Source: Roseitalea sp. MMSF_3546 (GTDB lineage: Bacteria; Pseudomonadota; Alphaproteobacteria; Rhizobiales; Rhizobiaceae). Taken from it: DNA of 64,000 bases. The stretch lies in NCBI RefSeq assembly GCF_030732865.1, contig NZ_JASHKB010000013.1:1-64000 (forward strand), given 5' to 3'. A model generated the notes under the pieces. The model saw only the letters and a program-made list of their open reading frames with translations. It was not told where the DNA came from and did not search any database. The position numbers and the translations under genes were made by a program. Numbering within the stretch: the stretch's first letter is position 1; each line of letters begins with the position of its first letter. Below are positions 44,573-52,432 of this stretch, piece by piece.

Positions 44573-45844
44573 TCAGAACAGGCGCCGGGCGTAGGCGGTC
44601 AGCTTGAAGAGGTCGGCCCTGCTCGTCTCGCCTTCGACGCCGTAATAGTCGGCCTTGCCGATATCGACGTAGTAGCTGCCGTCGAGACCGACCTGAAGGC
44701 CCGGGGCGGGCATGTATTCGCTGCCCAGCGAGGCCAGAATGCCGCTCGGCTTCCATTCGAGCGTGTTGGCCTTCGTGGCGAGCGAGATGCCCGAGACGGT
44801 GGCCGTCGACTTCAGATCGTTGCGCCAGACATGTTCGTAGGACGCAAGCAGCGAATAGCCGCGTGTCTTGACCAGCGTGCCGTCTCCGTCGACCAGATAG
44901 TCGCTGGCAAAGGGCAGGCCGCCCAGATAGGACACGCCGCCTTCGGCATAGGCGCCCGAGACGATGAAACGGCCGAACCTGCCGGCGATCTTGGTGCGGT
45001 ATTCGAGCCCGGCGGAGACGGCAAAGCCCAGTTCGTCCTCGGGCACGCCGCAGCATTCGGTTTGCCGGTCGTCGCTGAGATGGATCAGCGCGGCGCTGAG
45101 CTGGGCGGCGCCCCGGCGCGGATCGTCGATTCGCGCGGCAACGACCAGATTGGGCAGCGTGCGCGAGCCGCGCAGGGCCCACACGCCCTCCTCGGCGCGC
45201 CGCGCCGCATCGTCCTCCAGCGAGACCGTCAGGCTGCCGCGCTCGCCGAACCGGTGGGTATAGGCGACAAGGTCGGTGATCGCGTTGGACGCATAGCCGG
45301 CGGTGTAGCTGAGGCCCGGCGAGAAGTCGAAGAACGAGCCGAGCCGCCCGGCGGTGAAGCCGGCAAGCTGGACGAAGGCCTTGTCGACGAAGATGGTGTC
45401 GTCGCTTTCGGGCTCGAGCGTGCCGCGCAGGCTCAAAACGCCGAGCAGCGGGCCGTTTTCGGTCTCCGTGGCCGAGGTGAAGGTGACGATCGCGTCCGTC
45501 TCGAATGCACCGACATCGTCCTCGGCCGGCACCAGATCGTAGATGATGAAGGGCTCGCCGGTCACATAGGTCGTCTCGGCGAACAGGTCCTGCTGGCCGA
45601 AACCGGCCTTTTGGCTGACTTCGACCTGTCCGCTTATGCGCAGACAGGTCCCGGTGCCGGGCTGCCGGACAAAGCCCGGGCCGAATTGCAGGCATGGCTC
45701 GACGGCGCGCGTCGGCGACGGCTCGGCGATGAGCTGGGGCGGACGATCCGCAAGGGCCGGTGCGACGACCGGTACCCATAGCTGTCCGATGCCGAGCACG
45801 GCGACCAGGCCCGCGGCACCGCGTGCGCCCATTCGATGTCCCAT
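44573..45844 (-). CDS. Outer-membrane porin, Porin_2-like
   Basis: 423-aa beta-barrel protein. Signal peptide ends around residue 33 (APALAD-R). The conserved early motif CLQFGPGFVRQPGTGTCLRI plus SGQVEV, with its two cysteines, matches the alphaproteobacterial Porin_2 group (RopA/Omp2b). Alternating amphipathic strands continue to a terminal phenylalanine (YARRLF), the usual insertion signal. It is more divergent than housekeeping rhizobial porins, so a specialised role is possible. Divergent from the curlin gene with a 244-nt AT-rich region between. Confidence 0.78.
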   Translation of the reverse strand: MGHRMGARGAAGLVAVLGIGQLWVPVVAPALADRPPQLIAEPSPTRAVEPCLQFGPGFVRQPGTGTCLRISGQVEVSQKAGFGQQDLFAETTYVTGEPFIIYDLVPAEDDVGAFETDAIVTFTSATETENGPLLGVLSLRGTLEPESDDTIFVDKAFVQLAGFTAGRLGSFFDFSPGLSYTAGYASNAITDLVAYTHRFGERGSLTVSLEDDAARRAEEGVWALRGSRTLPNLVVAARIDDPRRGAAQLSAALIHLSDDRQTECCGVPEDELGFAVSAGLEYRTKIAGRFGRFIVSGAYAEGGVSYLGGLPFASDYLVDGDGTLVKTRGYSLLASYEHVWRNDLKSTATVSGISLATKANTLEWKPSGILASLGSEYMPAPGLQVGLDGSYYVDIGKADYYGVEGETSRADLFKLTAYARRLF

Positions 45845-45995
45845 TGATTCCTCGCCCTGTCGCCGCGCACTCGCCTGTTTGCCGGTTGCACCGCTTCGAC
45901 CCGACTACAGCGTCGTTTACGCAATGTTAAAATTCTAATAAATCTGACTACATTAAAGTTAACACGCGGTAAACGAGTATTGCGTTCTGAATTCC

Positions 45996-46023
45996 TTGAC
46001 GCATATTAAGCTTTCGTTAATTC
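45996..46023 (+). promoter_or_regulatory. Curlin promoter overlapping a perfect CtrA box
   Basis: TTGACG (45996-46001) and TAATTC (46018-46023) are 16 nt apart. Within and over the -10 lies TTAA-GCTTTCG-TTAA (46006-46020), an exact TTAA-N7-TTAA CtrA consensus. The 244-nt gap 45845-46088 is conspicuously AT-rich relative to its surroundings, and further TTAA elements (45927, 45954) may serve the divergent porin. Confidence 0.6.
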
Positions 46024-46088
46024 TCATGTTCACGGGGACTGCAACAAAAGCAATACGGCCCCGCAAACCAACCAATGAGGATGCGTCT

Positions 46089-46688
46089 ATGAAACAGACA
46101 CTTCTAGCTACCGCAGCTGCCGCTGCGTTCATGGTGGTTTCGGGTTCTGCCTTCGCGCAAAACACCGCCATCATCGTCGACCACGGCTACGGCAATAAGG
46201 CCTATATCGACCAGAAGGGCCACGAGAACGCGGCCGTCGGGTATCAGTATGGCACGAAGGGCCGGATCACGACCAAGCAGACCGGCACGTACAACTACGT
46301 GGAAGGCACCCAGAAGGGCTATCGCAACTCCATGAGCGCCAGCCAGTACGGCAAGGTCAACCAGGCCGACGGCTATCAGGGCGGCAGCAAGGAGCACATG
46401 TCGATCAAGCAGGTCGGCAAGTACAACTCCGCCTACGGCGCCCAGTATGGCGGCCGCAACACCATGACGACCGGTCAGGTCGGCTATGAGAACAAGGCGG
46501 TCGGCTACCAGGACGGCTACAAGAACCGGATGGGCATCGGCCAGTACGGCTACGACAACGCCGCTGGCGTGACGACCAAGGGCTATGGCGGTCGCGTCTC
46601 GGTGGGGCAGACCGGTTCGAAGAACTATCTGGAAGGCATCATGGGCGGCAAGCGCAACGCCATCCACGGCTGGCAACGCAAGAAGTAG
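46089..46688 (+). CDS. Curlin-repeat amyloid subunit (CsgA/B-like), 7 x 22-aa repeats
   Basis: 199-aa secreted protein with a signal peptide (1-24, ending GSAFAQ). From about residue 35 it consists of seven consecutive 22-residue units (starting NKAYIDQKGHEN) with the pattern Nx5QxGxxNx4QxGx[KR], matching curlin repeats that stack into amyloid fibres. Early examples are NKAYIDQKGHENAAVGYQYG and NSMSASQYGKVNQADGYQGG. It is unusually rich in Tyr, Lys and Gly, giving a basic surface. A hairpin with a UUCG loop follows. Two further curlin-like genes lie downstream, but the export factors CsgE/F/G are not in the window. Confidence 0.85.
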   Translation: MKQTLLATAAAAAFMVVSGSAFAQNTAIIVDHGYGNKAYIDQKGHENAAVGYQYGTKGRITTKQTGTYNYVEGTQKGYRNSMSASQYGKVNQADGYQGGSKEHMSIKQVGKYNSAYGAQYGGRNTMTTGQVGYENKAVGYQDGYKNRMGIGQYGYDNAAGVTTKGYGGRVSVGQTGSKNYLEGIMGGKRNAIHGWQRKK

Positions 46689-46706
46689 GGCGGCCCTGGT
46701 TCACGC

Positions 46707-46728
46707 GGGAGGCGGTTCGCCGCCTCCC
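46707..46728 (+). terminator. UUCG-loop hairpin after first curlin gene
   Basis: Perfect 9-bp stem GGGAGGCGG/CCGCCTCCC (46707-46715 and 46720-46728) closed by a TTCG tetraloop, followed by CATTTCGC. An exceptionally stable hairpin with a poor T-run, it could partially terminate or protect the abundant upstream message. Confidence 0.6.
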
Positions 46729-46756
46729 CATTTCGCAATCGGTCGGGAGTGGGCAG

Positions 46757-47122
46757 ATGAGAAAGACAACGCCGATCGTGTGCGTGGCGCTGATGTTCGG
46801 CGCGCCGGCGTCCACGGTCTGGGCCGAACCGGCGGACACCACGGTCTACCGGCAGAATGCGCCGGTCAACGTCAAGGTGCTGGTGCTCGCCGGGCCGGCG
46901 GCCGACGACAATGTGCGCATCGAGCAGACCGGCCGCTTCAACGCCGCAGCGGTCGTCTCCCGGCAGGGCGGTGGTTACACCGCGATCTACCAGTCCGGGA
47001 TGGGCAATTCGGCGTTCGGCGGGCGCGGCGGACGGAACTCGGACACGCAGATCCATCAGGTCCAGACCTTCGAGCCGCCGGCGTTCGAGCCGCGCCGGTC
47101 GGGCATCTGGAGGCGGCGGTGA
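46757..47122 (+). CDS. Short curlin-like secreted protein
   Basis: 121 aa with a signal peptide ending near residue 23 (TVWAE). About two curlin-type units are visible (VRIEQTGRFNAAAVVSRQGG, then YTAIYQSGMGNSAFGG), followed by a Pro/Arg-rich tail (PPAFEPRRSGIWRRR). With few repeats and a basic tail it may be a minor, anchoring or nucleating subunit rather than the main fibre protein. Its TGA overlaps the GTG of the next small gene (GTGA). The assignment rests on repeat pattern and context. Confidence 0.65.
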   Translation: MRKTTPIVCVALMFGAPASTVWAEPADTTVYRQNAPVNVKVLVLAGPAADDNVRIEQTGRFNAAAVVSRQGGGYTAIYQSGMGNSAFGGRGGRNSDTQIHQVQTFEPPAFEPRRSGIWRRR

Positions 47123-47373
47123 CCGGCCCCGCACGGCTCGGCATCGCACTTGTGGCGGCCGGCAGCGTGCTCGCCGGCGGCGCTGTGGCCGGCGAGAAAC
47201 GCTTCGTGCTGGAAAGCGGCGACAACACCGCGGTGCTGCTTCTGCCCGAGGGCGAAGCGGGGCGGATCGCGATCGAACGTGACGCCGGGGGCGGTACGAT
47301 CCGCATCGAGGATGAAGGCTCGGGCAACAGCTTCACCTTCATGCAACTGCCGGCCGAGGCGACCGGCGACTGA
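47119..47373 (+). CDS. Small secreted protein in curlin cluster, unknown
   Basis: 84 aa from a GTG start that overlaps the preceding stop codon. A signal peptide (about 1-24, ending GGAVAG) precedes a 60-residue acidic, beta-prone domain (RFVLESGDNTAVLLLP; GTIRIEDEGSGNSFTF). I do not recognise the family. Its place between curlin genes suggests a curli accessory role, such as a periplasmic chaperone or inhibitor analogous to CsgC/CsgH, but I see no clear CsgH motif. Confidence 0.6.
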   Translation: MTGPARLGIALVAAGSVLAGGAVAGEKRFVLESGDNTAVLLLPEGEAGRIAIERDAGGGTIRIEDEGSGNSFTFMQLPAEATGD

Positions 47374-47431
47374 TACCGGCAAGGCCAGAGGGTGTCGCAG
47401 ACGCACCCGGCCGAACGACAGGGAAAGCGAC

Positions 47432-47887
47432 ATGTTCAACACGACGACCATTGCAGCCGCGCTGCTGTTCGCCACGGCCCTGCCGGCCATGGCGGGCGAT
47501 GCCAGCGTCATCCGGCGCACCCAGACCGGCATCGTCAACATCGCCGAGATCGACCAGAGCGCGCGCCACAACCAGCTCGAGCTCAACCAGTTCGGCGCGC
47601 GCAACATCGCCTCTGTGCGCCAGCGCGGACAGACCAACAGCGCGCAGGTGCTGCAGGTCGGCCGTTACAACACGTCGTCGATCGCCCAGGATGGCGACCG
47701 CAATTCGGCCACGCTCACCCAGCGCGGCGATGTCAACGAGCAGGCGATCATGCAGACCGGTCGCATCAGCCGCAGCACGGTCACGCAGATGGGCGAGACC
47801 AACTACCTGACCACCTACACCAATGGCGGCGTGAGCGCGCTGATCATCGAGCAGACGCTCAAGCCGCGCGGCATCTTCCGCAGGTAG
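47432..47887 (+). CDS. Curlin-repeat amyloid subunit (CsgA/B-like)
   Basis: 151 aa with a signal peptide ending LPAMAG. About five 22-residue units start near residue 36: NIAEIDQSARHNQLELNQFG, NIASVRQRGQTNSAQVLQVG, NTSSIAQDGDRNSATLTQRG and two weaker ones. Gln, Gly and Asn occupy the curlin ladder positions. It is Gln/Ser/Arg-rich and closer to classical CsgA/CsgB than the Tyr/Lys-rich protein at 46089. It ends in a basic tail (LKPRGIFRR), which in CsgB-like proteins helps surface attachment. Major subunit versus nucleator is undecided. Confidence 0.82.
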   Translation: MFNTTTIAAALLFATALPAMAGDASVIRRTQTGIVNIAEIDQSARHNQLELNQFGARNIASVRQRGQTNSAQVLQVGRYNTSSIAQDGDRNSATLTQRGDVNEQAIMQTGRISRSTVTQMGETNYLTTYTNGGVSALIIEQTLKPRGIFRR

Positions 47888-47908
47888 AGCTGCGCAATGC
47901 CCGCCCGG

Positions 47909-48385
47909 TCATCGTCCGTCGATTTCGGGCGTGGCCGGCGGTCCGCCCTGCAGGTCGGTGATCAGCGCCTTCATCTCGGCAATTTCCAGCCTTTGCGCCT
48001 CGATGATCTCGTTGGCGAGATCGCGCACGCGTGGATCGGAGATTTCGGCGCGTTCGCTGGTCAGGATGGCGATGGAGTGGTGCGGGATCATCGCGCGCAT
48101 GTAGGAGATGTCCTGCACCGTCGTCTGGCTGCGCAGCAGGAACAGGGCGACGACGAAAACCACGAGGCTGCCGGCATAGATGGCGATGTTCGCCGCGCGG
48201 CTCGTATACATGGCGAGCATGAAGCTGAGCATGATCACCGCCATCGCCGCGCCCATATAAAGCGCCATATAGGTGCGCGTCTCGCTGTAATACACGTGGT
48301 CGAGCGCGAAGGTGTTCAGATACATCAGGACGAACATGACCACCGTCGACGTGCCGATCATCCCGAAAAAGCGCCAGTAGGACAT
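47909..48385 (-). CDS. DUF305 membrane protein
   Basis: 158-aa protein with about three transmembrane helices (FGMIGTSTVVMFVLMYLN; MALYMGAAMAVIMLSFMLAM; IAIYAGSLVVFVVALFLL), then a short DUF305-type helical domain, YMRAMIPHHSIAILTSE, continuing to ANEIIEAQRLEIAEM. The MxPHH motif suggests metal binding. The start at 48385 is fixed by AAGGAGG five nt upstream; longer frames lack a ribosome site. Function of the family is unclear, and it is often near metal-handling genes. Convergent with the curlin cluster. Confidence 0.82.
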   Translation of the reverse strand: MSYWRFFGMIGTSTVVMFVLMYLNTFALDHVYYSETRTYMALYMGAAMAVIMLSFMLAMYTSRAANIAIYAGSLVVFVVALFLLRSQTTVQDISYMRAMIPHHSIAILTSERAEISDPRVRDLANEIIEAQRLEIAEMKALITDLQGGPPATPEIDGR

Positions 48386-48509
48386 CTTGCCCTCCTTGTT
48401 CTTGGTCTTGGCTTTCAGGGCCATAACGGCATTCCAGCGCAGGAAGGTTGCGCGGCGCACGTCGATTTCCCGACGCCGTGCCCCGTGGGCGCGGCCCCAT
48501 GGCGCGCCG

Positions 48510-49937
48510 TCAGCCCGGCAGCATCTTGCCGGGATTGAGCAGGCCCTGGGGATCGAGCGCCTGCTTGATCGCGGCCATGGTCTTCAGCACGACCGGGTCC
48601 TTGTGGCGGGCCATGGCGCCGAGCTTGGCGGTGCCGATGCCGTGCTCGGCCGAAAAGCTGCCGCGCATGTCGCGCACGATCGCCTCGACCGCCTCGCGCA
48701 TTGCCTCGTGCAGGGCCGGCTCGCCGCTCGACGGCCACACCGTGTAATGCACGTTGCCGTCGCCCAGATGCGAGACGACGAAGGAGCGCGCGCCCGGATC
48801 CATCTGCCGCATGCGCGCATCGGCCTGATCGAGGAACAGGTGCACCTTGTCGACCGGCAGCGAGACGTCGTTGAGCACGATATGGTCGGCGGCGACGGTC
48901 AGTTCGGCGGCGTCCTCGCGGCGCTGCCACATCTGCCGGCGCTGGGCCTCGTTGCGCGCCACGGTCGCGTCCTCGACCAGGCCCTCCTCCATCAGCGCGG
49001 CCAGCGTCTCCTCGAGCCGGCCGACGAGCGGCACCGTGCCGTCCGGCCCCGGTGCCGCATCGCGCGGCGCGGTGGCGCCCAACTCGACCATCAGATTGAC
49101 CTCGTGCGGGCCGCCGAACGGCTCGCGCGCGCCGTCGATATGGGCCAGATGGGCCTCGATGTAGCGCCGCGGCATGTATTCGAACGCCTCGACCGCGCCG
49201 CCCGATTCCGCCTGCAACCGGTTCAGGATGGTCAGCGCGTCGGGCAGGCTGGCGGCGGCGACCATCGCGGTCGCATAGGCGCGCGGTTTCGGCGCGAGCT
49301 TGAGCACGGCGGCGGTGATGATCCCCAGGATCCCTTCCGAGCCGATGAACAGCTGGCGCAGGTCCAGACCCGAATTGTCCTTGTGCAGATCGGTCATCAG
49401 GTCGAGCACCTCGCCGGAGGCCAGCACCACTTCGAGCCCGAGGCACAGATGCCGCGTATTGCCGTAGCGCAGCACGTTCGAGCCGCCGGCATTGGTGGCA
49501 AGGCAGCCGCCGATGCGCGCCGAGCCGCGCGCGCCGAAGGTCAGCGGAAAGACCAGGTCCTCGGCCTCGGCCGCCGCGTGAATGTCCGACAGGATCACGC
49601 CGGCCTCGACCACCATCACGCGGGCGGCGGCCCGCAAATCGCGGATCGTGTTCAGCCGCTCGATCGAGATCATCAGCACGCCCTCGGCGCGCGTGCCGCC
49701 CGAAAGGCCGGTATTGCCCGAGACCGGCACGACGGGCGCGCCATGGCGAGAGGCCAGGCGCATCACCGCGGCGACTTCCGCCGTCGATCCGGGCCGGACG
49801 ACGGCCAGCGGCTGCCAGCGATAGCTTCCGGTCCAGTCCGACTGCCACCGTTCGGTATCGGCGCCGGTGAGCACGTGGGCGGCGCCGAGCGCGGCGCGCA
49901 ATTCGTCAAGCAGCGTGTCTTTGATCGTCACATCCAT
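48510..49937 (-). CDS. FAD-linked 2-hydroxyacid oxidase/dehydrogenase (GlcD/D-lactate dehydrogenase-like)
   Basis: 475-aa flavoprotein with FAD_binding_4 (about 45-185; PVVPVSGNTGLSGGTRAEG) and a C-terminal FAD-oxidase C domain ending SAEHGIGTAKLGAMARHKDP, the usual GlcD/Dld signature. It would oxidise lactate or glycolate to the oxoacid. As the last gene of the minus arm of the rhamnose regulon it may handle lactate arising from lactaldehyde, the expected cleavage product. ATG 49937 is directly after GGGAGG (spacing only 2), so GTG 49931 with better spacing is a possible true start. Confidence 0.82.
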   Translation of the reverse strand: MDVTIKDTLLDELRAALGAAHVLTGADTERWQSDWTGSYRWQPLAVVRPGSTAEVAAVMRLASRHGAPVVPVSGNTGLSGGTRAEGVLMISIERLNTIRDLRAAARVMVVEAGVILSDIHAAAEAEDLVFPLTFGARGSARIGGCLATNAGGSNVLRYGNTRHLCLGLEVVLASGEVLDLMTDLHKDNSGLDLRQLFIGSEGILGIITAAVLKLAPKPRAYATAMVAAASLPDALTILNRLQAESGGAVEAFEYMPRRYIEAHLAHIDGAREPFGGPHEVNLMVELGATAPRDAAPGPDGTVPLVGRLEETLAALMEEGLVEDATVARNEAQRRQMWQRREDAAELTVAADHIVLNDVSLPVDKVHLFLDQADARMRQMDPGARSFVVSHLGDGNVHYTVWPSSGEPALHEAMREAVEAIVRDMRGSFSAEHGIGTAKLGAMARHKDPVVLKTMAAIKQALDPQGLLNPGKMLPG

Positions 49938-49976
49938 TGCCTCCCGAACCCGCAATGTCGAGCCGGCCGGCACCTG

Positions 49977-50291
49977 TCAATCCATGTGGAAGACGTAATC
50001 GAGCGGGATCTGGACCGGCGTCTTGTCGGGATTGGTGTCCATGATGTCGGCCATGTGCTCGAACCACTCGCGCATGATCGGTTCGTCGAACAACTCGTCC
50101 AGCCGGTTGCCGGGCGTCTTGCGGTGCACGGCGAACAGGATGTCGGTCTGGGGGTCGTGGAAGATCGAATAGTCGCGGATGCCGTATGCGGCGAGCAGTT
50201 CGGCGAGCTTCGGCCAGATTTCGTCGTGCCGCTTCTTGTACTCGGCCTGCCGGCCCGGATGCAGCTTCATCTTGAAGGCGACGCGCTCCAT
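49977..50291 (-). CDS. rhaM: L-rhamnose mutarotase
   Basis: 104-aa RhaM/RhaU-type mutarotase that interconverts rhamnose anomers. MERVAFKMKLHPGRQAEYKK, HDEIWPKLAELL, IRDYSIFHDP and the C-terminal EWFEHMADIMDTNPDKTP are the conserved blocks; length is normal. It follows the rhamnose SBP gene, as rhaU does in Rhizobium, with a 10-bp-stem hairpin in between. Its presence is the best single indication that the sugar handled by the surrounding genes is L-rhamnose. Confidence 0.92.
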   Translation of the reverse strand: MERVAFKMKLHPGRQAEYKKRHDEIWPKLAELLAAYGIRDYSIFHDPQTDILFAVHRKTPGNRLDELFDEPIMREWFEHMADIMDTNPDKTPVQIPLDYVFHMD

Positions 50292-50315
50292 GGACGTGTT
50301 CCCTTTTCGTGTCGT

Positions 50316-50340
50316 GCCCGGGCCGGCTTTCGGCCCGGGC
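50316..50340 (-). other. Intercistronic hairpin after rhaS
   Basis: Perfect 10-bp stem (GCCCGGGCCG at 50316-50325 and CGGCCCGGGC at 50331-50340) with a 5-nt loop, between rhaS and rhaM. No T-run directly follows on the minus strand. Probably stabilises rhaS mRNA or attenuates downstream genes. Confidence 0.55.
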
Positions 50341-50354
50341 GATGGCGTCGGCGA

Positions 50355-51359
50355 TCAGAAGTCGAAGTCGTCGATGTTCTCGGCCGTGAACGTGGTCAGC
50401 TCGGCCTGGGTGTTGATGACGTTCTTGTCCTCGATCGTCACCGTGCCGAGATTGGGCACCTCGAAGGTGTTGCCCGGCGCGATCTCGATGTCGCCATTGC
50501 GCACCCCGACGGCGAAATGCGCGGCCAGCCAGCCCTGATTGTAGGGGCTCCACAGTTGGAATGCCTCGACCGTGCCGTCCTTGATGAACGGGCGCATCTG
50601 GTTGGGCGTGCCAAGGCCGGTCAGCTCGACCTCGTCGGCGACACCGGCCGACTGGATCACCTGGGCGGCGGCGGCGACGCCGACCGTGGTCGGCGAGATG
50701 ATGCCGCGCAGGTTCGGATAGGTCTGCAGCAGGGCCTCGGCCTCGGTCGTCGACTTCTGCGGCTCGTCATCGCCATAGACGGTGGCGACCAGCTCCATGT
50801 TCTCGTATTTGGGGTCGTTCTCCAGAACATCGTTCATCGCCGCGATCCAGGTGTTCTGGTCCGGCGCGTCCGTGGTGGCCGAAAGGATGGCGATCTCGCC
50901 CTCGTAATCGATCATCGAGCCGAGCAGTTCGACCTGGTTGGGGCCCGTCTTGGTGAAGTCGACCGGCAGGATGCCGGCGTCGCGATGCTCTTCATTGCCG
51001 ACCAGGTCGCCATTGACCGCCAGCACCAGAATGCCGCGGTCGCGGGCGCGGTCGAGCACCTGGTTGAGCGCGTCGGGCGAATTCGGCGAGATCGCGATCA
51101 CGTCCACGCGGCGCTGGATCTGCGCGGTGATGAACGGGATCTGCGAGGTCGCCTCGGGGGTCGCCGGCGCGGTGGTGCTGAAGGTGCAGCCGAGCTCCGC
51201 GCAGCCATCCTCGAAACCGGCGACGATGGAATCGAAATAGGGGTTGCCGGTGTTCTTGGGGATGTAGACGATCTCGATACCGTCCTGGGCGACGGCCGCG
51301 CCGGCGGCCATCACGGTGCTGGCGGCGAGCGCGGCGGCGATCAGTGTTCTACGTTTCAT
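50355..51359 (-). CDS. rhaS: L-rhamnose ABC transporter substrate-binding protein
   Basis: 334-aa periplasmic SBP of the RhaS/LsrB branch of type-I sugar binders. Signal peptide ends GAAVAQ-D. IVYIPKNTGNPYFDSIVAGF, VDVIAISPNSPDALNQVLDRA and VTIEDKNVI are typical of RhaS. GAGGAGGAG precedes the ATG. It lies downstream of the ATPase and two permeases and upstream of the mutarotase, close to the rhizobial rhaSTPQU set but with rhaS moved behind the permeases. Confidence 0.88.
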   Translation of the reverse strand: MKRRTLIAAALAASTVMAAGAAVAQDGIEIVYIPKNTGNPYFDSIVAGFEDGCAELGCTFSTTAPATPEATSQIPFITAQIQRRVDVIAISPNSPDALNQVLDRARDRGILVLAVNGDLVGNEEHRDAGILPVDFTKTGPNQVELLGSMIDYEGEIAILSATTDAPDQNTWIAAMNDVLENDPKYENMELVATVYGDDEPQKSTTEAEALLQTYPNLRGIISPTTVGVAAAAQVIQSAGVADEVELTGLGTPNQMRPFIKDGTVEAFQLWSPYNQGWLAAHFAVGVRNGDIEIAPGNTFEVPNLGTVTIEDKNVINTQAELTTFTAENIDDFDF

Positions 51360-51406
51360 GGCGGGGTCTCCTCCTCTGTGTGAACCCTGGTTGAATGTCG
51401 GCCCGG

Positions 51407-52432
51407 CTATCTTTGCGTCCGGGCGTAGATGAAGTTGGTGGCGATGATCGAAATGATCAGCAGCGCGCCCATGACGATGAGCTGCGTGGTGATGGGAATG
51501 TTGGCGACCGTCATCCCCGTTGCAATGACGACCAGCAGCCAGACGGCCAGATAGGTGCCGGCGATCGAGCCGCGCCCGCCGAAGATGTAGGTTCCGCCGA
51601 GCATGACCATCAGCACCATCTGCAGCTCGCCGCCCGAGGCCATGTCGTAGCGCACCGAGGCGAGGCGCGAGGCGGTGAGCAGCCCGGCGACGGCGGCGGC
51701 GATGCCCAGCAGCATGAACAGGCCCATCTTGATGCGCCGGACACGGATGCCGGCATGGCGCGCAGCCTCCGGCGAGGTGCCGATCTGGTAGATCTGCCGG
51801 CCCGTGACGGTGAAGGCCAGAAAGATGCCGAGCACGATGGCGATCGCGGTGAAGACGATCACCGGCACGGGCACGCCGAGCCAGACGCGCCAGTCGATGC
51901 CGATGAACCAGGACGGAAAGCCGCCGATGGAGCGGTCGCCGGCGAGCACCTGGGCAAGGCCGCGATAGAGCGTCAGCGTGCCGATCGTCACGATGATCGA
52001 GGGCAACTGGCACCACAGCACCAGGAACCCGTTGAACGCGCCCATCGCCGCGCCGACGACGACCGCCGCGCCCATGGCGAGCGCGATCGGCAGGCCGGCC
52101 TGGAACAGCCAGGCGAAGACGCAGGCGGTCAGCGCCATCAGCGCGGCCGGCGACAGGTCGATCTCGCCGGAAATGATCACAAGCGTCAGCACCAGGGCGA
52201 CGATGGCGTATTCGACGTAGAACGATGCGCTTTCGAGGATGAAGGTGGCATCGGCGAAGAACGGCGACAGCGCCGAGGCGATGAAGAAGGCCGCGATCAG
52301 CAGCACGAGGGTCATCACCTCGGGCCGGATCAGGACGACCTGCCATAGCGGCCGCGCCTCGGCGGCCTCGTGCGCATCGACGGCCCGGGTCCGTGCCGTT
52401 TCGCCGGCGCCGGTTTCGGTCGAGGTGCTCAT
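51407..52432 (-). CDS. rhaQ: L-rhamnose ABC transporter permease
   Basis: 341-aa CUT2 permease. After a 30-residue cytoplasmic N-terminus rich in Glu and Ala, hydrophobic segments begin at EVMTLVLLIAAFFIAS. LTLVIISGEIDLSPAALMAL and MVLMVMLGGTYIFGGRGSI are the family motifs, and LPSIIVTIGTLTLYRGLA is also conserved. The ATG at 52432 overlaps the rhaP stop codon by 4 nt. Forms a heterodimeric channel with RhaP. Confidence 0.88.
   Translation of the reverse strand: MSTSTETGAGETARTRAVDAHEAAEARPLWQVVLIRPEVMTLVLLIAAFFIASALSPFFADATFILESASFYVEYAIVALVLTLVIISGEIDLSPAALMALTACVFAWLFQAGLPIALAMGAAVVVGAAMGAFNGFLVLWCQLPSIIVTIGTLTLYRGLAQVLAGDRSIGGFPSWFIGIDWRVWLGVPVPVIVFTAIAIVLGIFLAFTVTGRQIYQIGTSPEAARHAGIRVRRIKMGLFMLLGIAAAVAGLLTASRLASVRYDMASGGELQMVLMVMLGGTYIFGGRGSIAGTYLAVWLLVVIATGMTVANIPITTQLIVMGALLIISIIATNFIYARTQR

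Noticed and set aside
48387-51383. 998-codon open frame on the plus strand
   Set aside because: Antisense to the FAD oxidase, rhaM and rhaS genes; low-complexity composition typical of a shadow frame.
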